Below are positions 24,132-34,309 of a stretch of DNA of 64,000 bases, piece after piece (position 1 is the first letter of the stretch; every line of letters starts with the position of its first letter). The notes below the pieces were generated by a model. That model had not been told where the DNA came from. It made no database searches and saw only the letters and a program-made list of their open reading frames with translations. The position numbers were made by a program, and so were the translations under genes. The DNA comes from Chryseobacterium candidae (lineage in GTDB: Bacteria; Bacteroidota; Bacteroidia; Flavobacteriales; Weeksellaceae), in assembly GCF_004916905.1 (NCBI RefSeq), contig NZ_SDLV01000010.1, positions 1 through 64,000 of the forward strand. Direction: 5' to 3'.

Positions 24132-25610
24132 TTAAATTGGCGGATCAAAAAGGTGTCCGAATTTTTTGTCTATTGCATTTGCATAATTTAATACTTGTTC
24201 TTTTGTTGGTATTATACCTGCATCATCAAATTTTTTATAAAATTTATTCCATTCTTTTCTAATAGTACTTAAATGTAGTGTATTATTTACGCTTTTGGGA
24301 ATACCTCGTAAATTGTCTAAGGAATGCATAAATTCCTTATCAAATAGTCCTGGCCATTTTTTTAACACTTGTTGCTCTACGGCATGGTGTACAACTACTT
24401 TTCCTTTTAATAATGGATTTGCCTTAAAGAAAGTCGTATGATAACAAGCATTTAGAACTAATAAGCCTTCTGTGCCAACAAAATAGCAATGATCATCCTC
24501 TACTTCAAAGTTATAAACTTTAGCAATATCAGGAATATAATTTAGTGAAATTACTTTGGCTATTGTTTGATTGTATGTAAATAATGTTTCGCCTGCTTCT
24601 ATCTGTTCTGCGTCTTTAAATTGCCCATTTATAAAGAAAGGATGAGTACGTGTTGTTTTAATTATCTCCTTTTCGGTTTCAAGTTCAAGTGTTTCTGTAA
24701 CATTTTCTTCATGTAAATGGATGACTCGTTTAATTGTTATTATTTTTTTTTGTAGATCATAGCTAAAAACCTCATCATTTATTTTAATGTCTTTTATTTG
24801 TCTTAAACCATTAGGAGTATGAATTAAAGTATCTCCTGTAAAACAAGCTTTTACAAAAAAACAACCTATTTTTCCAGCTAAATTTTGCATACTTTTTTCT
24901 AAAGCTTCTTTGCTCAGCTTTTTCAGTGCAGCTTTTCCCATCTGCTGTAAGGCTTCTTTAGAGATGGCTTTTGCCCCGGCTTTAATAGCGCCTTTCACTC
25001 CGGCTTTTGCACCCTGCATCGCTACCGTTCCGGTTCCAAAAGAGACTACTCCTACAGCAATAGAAGCTACATCCCAGATTAAAAATCCTGCATTCATAAG
25101 GCTGCCGCCTACATCTCCGGTTTGTATATCGTTGATAAGGTCACGGCCGCTTCCCCAGACCGGGATCATCCCTTCCACAAAACCAGCTTCGCCCACACTG
25201 TCTCCATGCCCGCTGTCATCAAGCTCGCGCTGTGCCTGATCCTGCATATCTTTTACTTCCTGTGCAGCATCGTCCGGAAGAGGGACCTGGCCGCTGGTCA
25301 TAAATTCTATCTTCCCACCCACAGGGCATTGACAGGTACTTTTTCCTATCAAAGATCTGATTCCGTTAATTTTTACCTGCCAGGTATCCTGCCAGGTCAT
25401 AGGAACGGTGGTGGGGGTACACGGACCACCACTGATTTTGCATACCTTAAAGGAAGGAATATTAATCAGAGGAGTGGCATCCTGATTGGTTGCTACCAGA
25501 CAGCCATGAATTTTCACCTTCGTATTGAACGTAGGCTTAAAGAAATCCGGAGCGGCACCCTGGTCGCACATCATCAGGGCATTGAGGGTTATGTATTCTA
25601 ACTCATCCAT
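24132..25610 (-). CDS. T6SS effector: PAAR-like, Hint, HNH-type nuclease toxin
   Basis: A 492-aa polymorphic toxin. Residues 1-110 form a Cys-rich DUF4280/PAAR-like domain that can cap the VgrG spike. Residues about 143-215 are Gly/Ala-rich with two hydrophobic stretches, likely helping the toxin cross the target membrane. Residues about 255-388 form a Hint domain: Cys256 in ACFTGDT, THPFF at 322-326, and VLNAC at 385-389 as the probable cleavage point. Residues 389-492 are the toxin. VVHHAVEQQVL (406-416) and LHLSTIRKEWN (445-455) resemble the HH...N...H pattern of HNH/EndoVII-superfamily nuclease toxins. It lies between vgrG and the immunity-like gene. Confidence 0.85.
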   Translation of the reverse strand: MDELEYITLNALMMCDQGAAPDFFKPTFNTKVKIHGCLVATNQDATPLINIPSFKVCKISGGPCTPTTVPMTWQDTWQVKINGIRSLIGKSTCQCPVGGKIEFMTSGQVPLPDDAAQEVKDMQDQAQRELDDSGHGDSVGEAGFVEGMIPVWGSGRDLINDIQTGDVGGSLMNAGFLIWDVASIAVGVVSFGTGTVAMQGAKAGVKGAIKAGAKAISKEALQQMGKAALKKLSKEALEKSMQNLAGKIGCFFVKACFTGDTLIHTPNGLRQIKDIKINDEVFSYDLQKKIITIKRVIHLHEENVTETLELETEKEIIKTTRTHPFFINGQFKDAEQIEAGETLFTYNQTIAKVISLNYIPDIAKVYNFEVEDDHCYFVGTEGLLVLNACYHTTFFKANPLLKGKVVVHHAVEQQVLKKWPGLFDKEFMHSLDNLRGIPKSVNNTLHLSTIRKEWNKFYKKFDDAGIIPTKEQVLNYANAIDKKFGHLFDPPI

Positions 25611-25625
25611 GATTCCTGTTTTGAA

Positions 25626-27758
25626 TTACATAATATTGGTATCTCCTGAAGACATCACAGCACTTGGGCCTCCGGTAATGGTGAGTGGTGAGTCTGTACT
25701 GATATCCATTGGGCCTCCTTTGCTTGAAAGTCCTAAAGCTCCCGTAAGTGCGGTAATATCAATCATTCCTTTTCCTGCTGATGCCATAATACCTGCTTCG
25801 GATATGGTAATAGAATTATCACCTACCTGCAGGGTTATGCTTGTCTTTCCGTCAAGCGTAATATTTCCGCCGGCATCCATTTTTAACAGTGATTGCGGTG
25901 GAGCATCTTTTTTGCCGCCCACATTGATGACGTTGGTACTGCCTGCATTCACGGTATGATTGCTATTGGCGTTGGTGGTTGCATTCCCTGTTCCGTCAAA
26001 ATTCATATTGGCCCCCCCTTGATCTTTAAGATTAACAGATCCGGCGCCGTTGTCATACTTGAGTTCTGCACCGCTCCGGCCGCTGAAACTCATGATATTA
26101 TTTCCAGCGCCGCCACCGGCTCCGATTCCGCCATGATACATTCCTCCCATCACAAAAGGGCGGTCCGGGTGAAGGTGTACAAAATTGACAATTATCTGGT
26201 CTCCTACTTCGGGAACAGACATAAAGCCACGGTTTTTGCCTACTTTTTCACTGCTTCCGGCATCCGGAGACATCACGCGGATAAATTCTGTAGTATCCTG
26301 CCCGCTCTGCCAGTCGAGCTGAACCTGTACACGGCCCTGGTTTTCAGGGTCCGTATTGGAAACCACCTTTCCAAACTGGGGTTCTGCTGTGGGAACTGTA
26401 AATTCCGGTCTTGGTATAAATCCGGTATCAGAAGCTATTGCCCGGAAAGAGCCGTCGTAATATCCGCGGGCATCCACTTCATGGGTTACTTCTATAAGCA
26501 TGAGCCTGGTAAAATAACCGGTATCATTGGTATCCGTTTTACGCATCTCTATATCTGCAATACATCCAGGATAAAGAAAGGGTACGGTTGTATTGCCGGA
26601 GGTTACAAAAACTTCTGAAGCCTTGCTTCCGGCTGCCCCTTTCTGTGAAGCATCAATATCCATAAAAGAGGATGCTTTAATGGGAGCTACTCTCAGAGAC
26701 GGGGTCTGAAAAGTTTTCTCCGAAATTTCATAAGCTCTCTTCGCAATATCTGAGGTATGGGTTATTTTTGAACTTCCGCCCTTAAATTTTTCATTTTTGC
26801 TGCTGTTATATCCGTAAAATGATGGATTTACATGCTGGGCTTTCATTCTAATTTTAACATCGGTAAGATTACTGCCATAAGTCAATAATACTGGTTTTTC
26901 CTGTGGAGGCAGCTGTCCGAAATGTAAAACTTCCCCATCATAGAAAAATTGTTCTCCATACGCTTCGGCCATTCTGGCCAGATAATTATAATGGGTTTCT
27001 TCATACTGACAGCTGTAAGATACATTGCCATGACGCGCATCCACCCTGAAATCAAATTTCCCCTGTCCCAATCCCTGTTTAATCACTTCATTGGCAATAC
27101 TGTTCAAACTTACCGGTTGCGCGCCTCCAAAACTTTGAATATGAGGGGCAGCATCCAGCAAGATTGTTGGACTGAAACCGGACAAAACAAGATTTCCCAG
27201 ACTTCCTTTTTCCTGGCTGAACCCGACTTCAGTGATAACACCTATAAAATTCCGTTCAGCACCACCTTCCACATCTTTATATTTGAAAACAACGGTAATT
27301 CTTTTTCCGAGAAAATTCTGTGCTTTTTCAAGATTATGATTTTCTGTATCTCCTAAAGCATCATGGGCAAGAATGAGTTCAAATTCATGATGCTTGGTTG
27401 TACTTTGTGTCAGTTTAAAATGTTTGAAATATTGTACAGGTTTACCTTCCACATGAATATCAAGCTTTACTACCCGATTAATCCCTGCTATAGCGCTCTC
27501 CGGAATACTGTCGGCATTGAATATTCCGGAAGTAGGCTGTTTAGCCCAAAGTTTCTCTTTTATGATGGCTGGTTCATTGGGTAATAAGGGCTGGTTCAGA
27601 AACTGTTTCCCTGTATTTACCACCTGGGCTGCATTAGTAGCTTTTGAAGCCGCTTTCTTTACTTCTTTGATTTTTTTATTTTCTTTGATTTTTTTTACAA
27701 AATCTTTCTTTTCTGAACCTATTTCCGGTTTGGGAAAATTATTCTGTTCCTGAAACAT
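25626..27758 (-). CDS. vgrG: type VI secretion spike protein VgrG
   Basis: A 710-aa VgrG. The N-terminal region has a basic, Ala/Lys-rich extension of about 70 residues. The phage-baseplate-like domains follow (VKLDIHVEGKPVQYFKHF, GQGKFDFRVDARHGNVSYS with the following QYEETHYNYLARMAEAYGEQ). The gp5-type OB fold is at about 440-530 (PQFGKVVSNTDPENQGRVQV, VPEVGDQIIVNFVHLHPDRP). A Gly/Asn-rich beta-helix tip forms the C-terminus. It belongs to the Bacteroidota-type T6SS (type iii), judged from the host. It lies 15 bp before the PAAR-like effector gene. Core T6SS genes are not in the window, so this is an orphan effector module. Confidence 0.92.
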   Translation of the reverse strand: MFQEQNNFPKPEIGSEKKDFVKKIKENKKIKEVKKAASKATNAAQVVNTGKQFLNQPLLPNEPAIIKEKLWAKQPTSGIFNADSIPESAIAGINRVVKLDIHVEGKPVQYFKHFKLTQSTTKHHEFELILAHDALGDTENHNLEKAQNFLGKRITVVFKYKDVEGGAERNFIGVITEVGFSQEKGSLGNLVLSGFSPTILLDAAPHIQSFGGAQPVSLNSIANEVIKQGLGQGKFDFRVDARHGNVSYSCQYEETHYNYLARMAEAYGEQFFYDGEVLHFGQLPPQEKPVLLTYGSNLTDVKIRMKAQHVNPSFYGYNSSKNEKFKGGSSKITHTSDIAKRAYEISEKTFQTPSLRVAPIKASSFMDIDASQKGAAGSKASEVFVTSGNTTVPFLYPGCIADIEMRKTDTNDTGYFTRLMLIEVTHEVDARGYYDGSFRAIASDTGFIPRPEFTVPTAEPQFGKVVSNTDPENQGRVQVQLDWQSGQDTTEFIRVMSPDAGSSEKVGKNRGFMSVPEVGDQIIVNFVHLHPDRPFVMGGMYHGGIGAGGGAGNNIMSFSGRSGAELKYDNGAGSVNLKDQGGANMNFDGTGNATTNANSNHTVNAGSTNVINVGGKKDAPPQSLLKMDAGGNITLDGKTSITLQVGDNSITISEAGIMASAGKGMIDITALTGALGLSSKGGPMDISTDSPLTITGGPSAVMSSGDTNIM

Positions 27759-28185
27759 GATATCATAATTTTTATCGGTTCTATTGATAAACGGAGATTT
27801 TCACCTAAAAGGCGGGACCATTCTGCTCGGAAAGACAATCAGTAATATGTGATGGTCTCAATACAAAATTACTGTCAGACTGTCTTGAGAATTATATCAG
27901 AAAGAGTATGAATAAAGATCAATACTCAAAAGCTAATTAAAAGCAGCCATTTTTCAGGCGCATGAATGTTCTTTTTCATAAGTTTTTTTATTGATTTGGT
28001 TCTGCCAATTTATCATCTTAAATATTCACTTCAAAATGAATTAGCTATTATTTTAAAAATTGTAGTAGTTCTACTACAGTGAATGAAAAAATTCCATGCT
28101 AAACCCTTATAAAGTAAAGGCGTAATATTTTTATGATTCTCGTCCATTTTCCAGACAAGCAACAATATAAGTTGTAAAGAATTAT
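27759..28185. other. intergenic region upstream of vgrG
   Basis: No supported ORF. CAAAATTA on the plus strand at 27864-27871 reads TAATTTTG on the minus strand and may be the vgrG -7 box; a -33 TTG is not evident. The rest looks like decayed DNA leading into the protease fragment at 28186. Confidence 0.35.
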
Positions 28186-28329
28186 TCATATTATTTTAGA
28201 AAGAATCAATGGAATAAAATTGTTTAAAGAATGAGTTGCCAGACTTGTTCCAAACTCTATTCTTATTCTTAAATAATACAGGATAAATCCAAAAAAAATC
28301 TGAGGAGCGAATGTTACAAAAGAATACAT
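28186..28329 (-). pseudogene. C-terminal fragment of a CPBP-family membrane protease
   Basis: A 47-codon frame encodes one membrane segment and a loop: FVTFAPQIFFGFILYYLRIR followed by THSLNN. The HxxxN motif after a FFGFxLxxLRxR segment is the last conserved block of CPBP (CAAX-like) intramembrane metalloproteases. The earlier EExxxR block and the other membrane segments are missing, and stops occur upstream in frame. This is a gene remnant. Confidence 0.6.
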
Positions 28330-28409
28330 AAGTAAATTAGTAGTTGTATTGTATTATCCTAACGAAACATTGGCTGCCCTCTGGTGTTTTATAAATTCTT
28401 TAAGCACAC

Positions 28410-28443
28410 AAAAAACGTATGCCATTGCTGACATACGTTTTTT
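28410..28443 (-). terminator. terminator of the efflux operon
   Basis: AAAAAACGTATG (28410-28421) pairs with CATACGTTTTTT (28432-28443). On the minus strand the T-run follows the stem. It lies 24 bp past the stop of the last efflux gene. Confidence 0.85.
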
Positions 28444-28467
28444 ATGATATTATATTGAAGAATACGG

Positions 28468-29883
28468 TTATTTCCAGCCTCCGCCTAAAGCCTGATAAAG
28501 CTCTACGGCTGCTTTCATTTTACTGTATCTTGCATTGGAGATGTTAAGCTCTGCATTCAATGAATTCACACTGGCGTTCAACACTTCAAGATAGTTGGCC
28601 ATCCCATAGTTTACCAATTCCTGAGAATAGTCTACCGATTTTTTGTAGGCATCCAGCTCTTTTTGTTTCAAATCAATAAATGAATCCTGAACCGAGAAAA
28701 CCCTGATGGCATCTGAGACTTCTTTTCCGGCAGTCAGAACTGTTTTTCTGAAATTAAGATAAGCCGTTTCCTTATTGGCAAGACTTACGTCATAGTTGGT
28801 CTGTATCTGTCTCTTATTCAAAATCGGCTGAGCCAGTCCCGCGACTACATTTGCAAACAATGAATTTACACTGAATAAATGGTCAATATCCACAGACTGC
28901 AGTCCGCCGCTTCCTGTTAATTTTAAAGTTGGATAAAACTGAGCTTTGGCTGCGTTGGTTAACTCAAAAGCATTCATTAAATTAAATTCTGCTCTCATGA
29001 CATCCGGGCGATTGGCCAGAAGTTGAGTGGGGTAGCCCAGTTTCAAATCGATTGGAAGCTTCTGCCCTTCTAATGTAGATCTTTCGATAGAATGGGAAGG
29101 TTCTCCCATCAAAAGACTCATGGTATTTTCAAGCAGCTGGATCTGTGTATCAATATCAATCAGTAATGATTTGGCATTGAAAACAAGTGCTTCACTTTGC
29201 TGTACTGCTACTTCAGTAACTGTTCCGGCAGTTTTTAAAGCCTTGGTAGCTTCAAGGTTTTTCTCTCTTACCGCAATGGTTTCCGTAATAATTCTCTTCT
29301 GTGCATCAAATGTCAGTAATTGATAATATGCAGAGGCAATGGAAGATACCAAACTGCTTTTAACAGCTTTATGAGCTGCAACAGTTCCCAAATAAGTCGC
29401 AAGCTGTGCTTTCTCCTGAGCTTTTAATTTACCCCAGATATCAGCTTCCCATCCGATGCTCGCTGTAATGTCAAACTGATTTACATATCGCCTTTCTCCA
29501 ATGATCTGTCCAAACTGGGTATTGATAGACTGCGTCTGAAATGTATAGTTGGGTCCGATAGCAAGGGTTGGCTGATAGGCTGCTTTACTCTGTTTAAGAT
29601 AAGCTTCCGCAGAATTAATACTTTCCAAAGCAATTCTGATATCAAGATTGTTTTCCAGTGCCTTAGAAATATGCCCCTGCAATATCGGATCAGTGAATAT
29701 CTCTTTCCAGGAAATATCCGCAATATTGGTACTGTCCGAAGGAAGCATGTCTGTACGAAAAAGCTTTTCGTCCACAACGTTCTTCGGTCTTTCATATTCT
29801 TTTCTTGCCATACAGGATGAGATGGCTCCGAGTATGAAAACTGAAAAGGTGATTCCTTTTATGATGTTTAATAAACTCTTCAT
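28468..29883 (-). CDS. TolC-like outer-membrane efflux lipoprotein (NodT family)
   Basis: A 471-aa lipoprotein with lipobox AISSC (Cys at about 24) followed by two outer-membrane-efflux-protein repeats. These make long alpha-helical barrels with beta strands (NNLDIRIALESINSAEAYLKQ, ATYLGTVAAHKAVKSSLVSS, SGGLQSVDIDHLF, NISNARYSKMKAAVELYQ). It ends with YQALGGGWK, typical of NodT-type factors. It is the outer-membrane channel of the tripartite RND pump encoded just upstream, separated from the permease gene by 91 bp of short repeats. Confidence 0.93.
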   Translation of the reverse strand: MKSLLNIIKGITFSVFILGAISSCMARKEYERPKNVVDEKLFRTDMLPSDSTNIADISWKEIFTDPILQGHISKALENNLDIRIALESINSAEAYLKQSKAAYQPTLAIGPNYTFQTQSINTQFGQIIGERRYVNQFDITASIGWEADIWGKLKAQEKAQLATYLGTVAAHKAVKSSLVSSIASAYYQLLTFDAQKRIITETIAVREKNLEATKALKTAGTVTEVAVQQSEALVFNAKSLLIDIDTQIQLLENTMSLLMGEPSHSIERSTLEGQKLPIDLKLGYPTQLLANRPDVMRAEFNLMNAFELTNAAKAQFYPTLKLTGSGGLQSVDIDHLFSVNSLFANVVAGLAQPILNKRQIQTNYDVSLANKETAYLNFRKTVLTAGKEVSDAIRVFSVQDSFIDLKQKELDAYKKSVDYSQELVNYGMANYLEVLNASVNSLNAELNISNARYSKMKAAVELYQALGGGWK

Positions 29884-29890
29884 TATTTTT

Positions 29891-29965
29891 AATTAGAAGT
29901 TAGAAGTTAGAGTTTAGAAGTTAGTTTTTAGACTTATCTTTAATTTCTAATTTCTAACTTCTTAA
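29891..29965. repeat. short direct and inverted TTAGAAG repeats
   Basis: Three spaced copies of a TTAGAAGTTAG-like unit (29893-29923) are followed by their complement TTTCTAATTTCTAACTTCTT (29945-29964). The two arms can pair as an imperfect hairpin between the RND permease and outer-membrane factor genes. It may stabilise or process the mRNA. Confidence 0.5.
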
Positions 29966-29974
29966 ATCTTAATT

Positions 29975-32900
29975 TTATTCTGCTAAATTGATATCTTCTT
30001 TTTTGATAGGTTTAATTTTTTCCTGCAGTGTTTCAAAAATCACATACAGAACCGGAATTACGAATAATCCCAAAACAGTTCCTATCAACAGTCCGATGGC
30101 CGCACCCGTAGCGATAGACCTGTTCCCTACTGCTCCGATTCCACTTGCCAGCACCAACGGCAATAAACCGAAAATAAAGGCGAATGAGGTCATTAGAATA
30201 GGTCTTACCCTGGCTTTCGCTGCATTGATGGCTGACATCACAATGGTTTCACCATGATGCCTTCTCTGAACAGCGAATTCAACAATAAGAATTGCATTTT
30301 TCGCCAATAGTCCCACGAGCATGATCAGAGCAATCTGGAAATAAATATTATTTTCCAGTCCCATAATCTTCTGGCCGAAGTAAGCTCCCATTACCCCAAG
30401 AGGAAGAGAAATAATAACGATCAGCGGAAGGATATAACTTTCATACTGTGCGGAAAGGATAAAGTAAACGAAGACCAAACTCAACCCGAAAATCAGAAGG
30501 GTCTGAGATCCTGAATTTAATTCTTCTCTCGTTAACCCTGTAAATTCTACGGCATAGTTTTGATTCAGGGTTTCATCCGCTACCTGCTGTACCGCAGCAA
30601 TAGCATCCCCGGAACTGTATCCGTCAGAGTTTGCTCCTGTAACCTTCACGGAAGTAAACAGGTTATAACGGCTTACAGATTGTGGTCCGTAGGCTTTTTT
30701 CAAGGTTACAAACTGTGAGATCGGAGTCATGATACCTGATCCTGTTCTCACATAAAGCTGATTCAGGTTTTCAATATTCTTTCTGTTCTCAGGAAGCGCC
30801 TGAACCATAACCCTGAATTGCTTTCCATACTTGGTAAAGTCGGCTGTATAAATACCACCAATATACCCCTGCATGGTAGACAGGATGTCGTTTACAGAAA
30901 CTCCAAGCTGTTTGCTAAGAGGAACATTAATTTCCATCTGATACTGAGGATATTTCGTATTGAATGAAGTCTGTGCAAACTGAATTTCCGGTCTCTGCAT
31001 CAGTTTACCGATGAATTCATTGGTTTTAGCATCCAGATCAGCATATTCTCCACCTGATTTATCAAGCAACACCATTTCAAAACCAGCACTGCTACCAAAT
31101 CCCGGTACACTTGGCGGCTGGAAGAATACCACTTTGGCATCAGGAACAGATCCTACAATTCCGAATAATTTTTTGGTGATGTCTTCAGAAGTCTGTCCGT
31201 CTTTTTTTCTTTCTTCGAATGGTTTCAGTTTCACAAAGGCAAGACCGTTGTTACTTCCGTTTCCGGATAAGAATCCTCTACCTGTTGAAATGGTTACGTT
31301 CTGTACGCCCGGAACTTTCAGTGCTTTTGCCTGAAGCGTTTTCAAAGTGTTGTAAGTTCTTTCCATAGAAGCTCCCGGAGGAAGCTGAACATCTGTAAAG
31401 ATAATTCCCCTGTCTTCTGTAGGTACAAATCCCTTCTTCATACTGCTGCTTGCCCAGAATAAGATCCCTCCGGTAACAGCAAAAATAATCAGGGTTACCC
31501 ATTTATGTCTTAACAGGAATACAAATCCTCTTCCGTAACGTTCAGTAGTTGTTTTAAAAGCAATATTAAACTTATAGAAAAACTTCTGTAGTAAGTTTAA
31601 GTTCTTATACTCTGCATGATGTGCTTCATGAGGTTTCAGGAATAATGAACATAAAACGGGACTCAGCGTTAATGCATTAATTGCAGAAATGATGATGGCT
31701 ATAATCAGTGTAATACCAAACTGCTGGTAGAATACCCCTGTAGGCCCTGTAATGAAAGTTACCGGGATAAATACGGCTGCCATTACCAACGTAATAGAGA
31801 TAATAGCCCCTGTAATCTCATCCATTGCTTCTACTGTTGCCTTTTTAGCATCTGAAATACCATGTTCCATCTTAGCATGAACGGCCTCGACGACGACGAT
31901 GGCGTCATCCACTACAATACCAATTGCCAGTACCAATGCAAATAAGGTTAAGAGGTTTAATGAATACCCAAAAAGGTTCAGGAAGAAGAACGCTCCTACA
32001 ATAGATACCGGAACCGCAATGGCCGGGATCAGCGTAGATCTGAAATCCTGAAGGAAAATATATACTACAATAAATACCAGAATAAAGGCCTCAATCAGGG
32101 TATGTACTACCTTTTCAATGGAAGCTTCCAGGAATTCGTTGGTATCAAAGTTAAAAGTATACTTTACGCCCTTTGGAAAAGTTCCCTCGGCTGATTTAAG
32201 ATAGGCTTTGATATTTTTAATAATCTCCTGTGCATTGGATCCCGGGGTCTGGAAGATCCCCATACTGATGGAAGGATTGTTTCCGTTCTCCCCTATTCCT
32301 GTATAAGACTGTCCTGCCAGTTCTACTTTAGCAACGTCTTTCAGCATCAGGTTTTGTCCGTTTCCAAGAGATTTAATGATGATATTGTCGTATTGTTCTT
32401 TATCGTTGAATTTACCTACATATTTGATGATGTATTCAAAAGAACTTCCGCTGTTCTGTCCGATAGAACCCGCAGCTGCTTCTCTACTCTGCTCGTTGAT
32501 GGCATTGGTAACATCAGTAGGCGTTACACTGTAGGCAGCCATTTTTGCAGGATCAAGCCAGATTCTCATTGAGTAGTTTTTACCACCAAAAACGTTGGCA
32601 TCTCCAACACCATTTACCCTTTTCAGATTGGGAATAATATTGATATTCAAAAAGTTCTGAAGGTACACATCATCAAGATCCTTATTTTCAGAATAAAAAG
32701 ACATATACATCAGGGCACTGGTCTGCTGCTTCTGGGTTACAACCCCTGAACGTGTTACTTCAGATGGTAAAAGAGGTGTTGCTCTGGCCACACGGTTCTG
32801 TACGTTTACCGCTGCGATATCCGGATCTATTCCCTGTTTGAAAAAAACCTGGATCTGAGCAGAACCGTCATTCCCGGCACTGGAAGTGATATAATCCATA

Positions 32901-33121
32901 CCTTCCACCCCATTGATCTGTTCTTCCAAAGGTACTACTACACTTTTCATTACCGTCTCGGCATTGGCTCCCGTATAATTGGCAGAAACGCTTACCGTAG
33001 GCGGTGCAATATCCGGATACTGTGTAACCGGTAACGAGATCAGTCCCAGCACACCGAGAATCACAATCAAGATTGAGATTACGGTGGATAAAACCGGTCT
33101 GTTAATAAAGTTCTTTATCAT
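29975..33121 (-). CDS. RND multidrug efflux permease (HAE1/AcrB-like)
   Basis: A 1048-aa inner-membrane proton antiporter that exports hydrophobic compounds. It shows two sets of six membrane segments, each followed by a large periplasmic loop. The start IKNFINRPVLSTVISILIVI and the motif GIVVDDAIVVVEAV contain the paired Asp of the proton relay. GLLAKNAILIVEFA supplies the Lys partner. The docking and pore loops are of AcrB length. Its start overlaps the adaptor gene stop by 1 bp. Substrates cannot be told from sequence. Confidence 0.95.
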   Translation of the reverse strand: MIKNFINRPVLSTVISILIVILGVLGLISLPVTQYPDIAPPTVSVSANYTGANAETVMKSVVVPLEEQINGVEGMDYITSSAGNDGSAQIQVFFKQGIDPDIAAVNVQNRVARATPLLPSEVTRSGVVTQKQQTSALMYMSFYSENKDLDDVYLQNFLNINIIPNLKRVNGVGDANVFGGKNYSMRIWLDPAKMAAYSVTPTDVTNAINEQSREAAAGSIGQNSGSSFEYIIKYVGKFNDKEQYDNIIIKSLGNGQNLMLKDVAKVELAGQSYTGIGENGNNPSISMGIFQTPGSNAQEIIKNIKAYLKSAEGTFPKGVKYTFNFDTNEFLEASIEKVVHTLIEAFILVFIVVYIFLQDFRSTLIPAIAVPVSIVGAFFFLNLFGYSLNLLTLFALVLAIGIVVDDAIVVVEAVHAKMEHGISDAKKATVEAMDEITGAIISITLVMAAVFIPVTFITGPTGVFYQQFGITLIIAIIISAINALTLSPVLCSLFLKPHEAHHAEYKNLNLLQKFFYKFNIAFKTTTERYGRGFVFLLRHKWVTLIIFAVTGGILFWASSSMKKGFVPTEDRGIIFTDVQLPPGASMERTYNTLKTLQAKALKVPGVQNVTISTGRGFLSGNGSNNGLAFVKLKPFEERKKDGQTSEDITKKLFGIVGSVPDAKVVFFQPPSVPGFGSSAGFEMVLLDKSGGEYADLDAKTNEFIGKLMQRPEIQFAQTSFNTKYPQYQMEINVPLSKQLGVSVNDILSTMQGYIGGIYTADFTKYGKQFRVMVQALPENRKNIENLNQLYVRTGSGIMTPISQFVTLKKAYGPQSVSRYNLFTSVKVTGANSDGYSSGDAIAAVQQVADETLNQNYAVEFTGLTREELNSGSQTLLIFGLSLVFVYFILSAQYESYILPLIVIISLPLGVMGAYFGQKIMGLENNIYFQIALIMLVGLLAKNAILIVEFAVQRRHHGETIVMSAINAAKARVRPILMTSFAFIFGLLPLVLASGIGAVGNRSIATGAAIGLLIGTVLGLFVIPVLYVIFETLQEKIKPIKKEDINLAE

Positions 33122-34308
33122 TAGAATTTCGGTTTTATAGATTGAACAAGACTATCCATTTTGATTGGCTTCGGCTTCACTGCTGTTCCCGGTTTCAACC
33201 CTCCGATACCAGCTGCAATAATTTTTTCTCCTTTATTAACTCCTGATTTGATAAGAGCCATATTGTCGATTCTGTCAATAACATTCACAACGACGTTTCT
33301 GGCAGTATCTCCTTTTTCTACTTTGTATACGTAAACGATACCCTGTTGTTCGTAAGTAGCACTTTCAGGTACCACAAGAACATTATCGTAATGCTGAGGG
33401 AATCTGATGGTTCCGCTGTTACCATTACTTAATAATTTCTGAGCGTTCGAGAAAGCAACTCTGAACTGAATAGTCCCGGTTGTAGGATCAATCTGCCCTG
33501 TAATGGCTTCAATTCTCCCCTTTTCAGGATAAAGACTTCCATTGGCCAGCTGAAGCTCAACCATGGGTAAGTTTTTGATTTTCTCAGGCATAGAAGCTCC
33601 CGGAGATTTTTCAAGAAAATCAAAATATTCTTTTTCATTCATCGCGAAGTAAGCGTAGATCTCAGAAGTATCAGAAATCGTTGTCAGAGGCGTCTGATCA
33701 GACGGCCCTACCAAACTTCCTACTTTCAATGGCAGTCTTCCGATTACCCCTGAAATAGGTGCACGGATAATAGAATATTCGATATTGGCTTCTACGCCTT
33801 TGTAATTAGCTTCAGCCTGTTTTTTGGCTGCATTCGCCTGTTGCAGCTGAGCCTGAGCCTGAGCCAGCTGAGCCTGAGCGGTCTGTAACTGCACGTTACT
33901 GATGATATTTTTCTGAACCAGAGGTTTTAGTTTATTGACTTCTACCTGAGCTGCATTTACAGAAGCCTGAGCTGCGGCAACACTAGATGCTGCAGCACTG
34001 ATTCCTGCTTTGGAAGCGGCTGCATTTTCGGTCAGAATATTGGTTTCCAGACGGAACAATGGCTGTCCTTTTGTTACATATTGTCCTTCATCTACCAATA
34101 CCTGGGTAATATATCCCTGTATCTTTGCACGTACATCATTGTTTACCCTACCCTGGATGGTAGCCGGAAACGTCTGATAACCCACTATATTTTTTGACTC
34201 CACGGAAATGACAGGATACGGCTTGGCACCATCCTGTTTCGGAGCTTCTTTTTTGCAGGCCGTCAGTGAAAACGCTGCAATGGAAAGTATAACTAGCTTA
34301 TTATTCAT
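33121..34308 (-). CDS. RND efflux periplasmic adaptor lipoprotein (AcrA-like)
   Basis: A 395-aa membrane-fusion protein with signal and lipobox (AFSLTAC, Cys18). It has a split lipoyl domain (RAKIQGYITQVLVDEGQYV and the returning RAPISGVIGRLPLKVGSLV) and a long Ala/Gln-rich alpha hairpin between about 95 and 165 (AQASVNAAQVEVNKLKPL, QAQLAQAQAQLQQANAAKK). A beta-barrel and a membrane-proximal domain follow. It links the RND permease to the outer-membrane factor. It lies 1 bp after the regulator gene and overlaps the permease gene start. Confidence 0.95.
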   Translation of the reverse strand: MNNKLVILSIAAFSLTACKKEAPKQDGAKPYPVISVESKNIVGYQTFPATIQGRVNNDVRAKIQGYITQVLVDEGQYVTKGQPLFRLETNILTENAAASKAGISAAASSVAAAQASVNAAQVEVNKLKPLVQKNIISNVQLQTAQAQLAQAQAQLQQANAAKKQAEANYKGVEANIEYSIIRAPISGVIGRLPLKVGSLVGPSDQTPLTTISDTSEIYAYFAMNEKEYFDFLEKSPGASMPEKIKNLPMVELQLANGSLYPEKGRIEAITGQIDPTTGTIQFRVAFSNAQKLLSNGNSGTIRFPQHYDNVLVVPESATYEQQGIVYVYKVEKGDTARNVVVNVIDRIDNMALIKSGVNKGEKIIAAGIGGLKPGTAVKPKPIKMDSLVQSIKPKF

Positions 34309-34309
34309 T

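Noticed and set aside
25893..26618. A 241-aa plus-strand ORF opposite vgrG
   Set aside because: It is antisense to a strongly coding gene, with no family features, promoter or terminator; a shadow frame.
29891..29965. CRISPR-like array
   Set aside because: Units are too short and irregular, there are no unique spacers and no cas genes.
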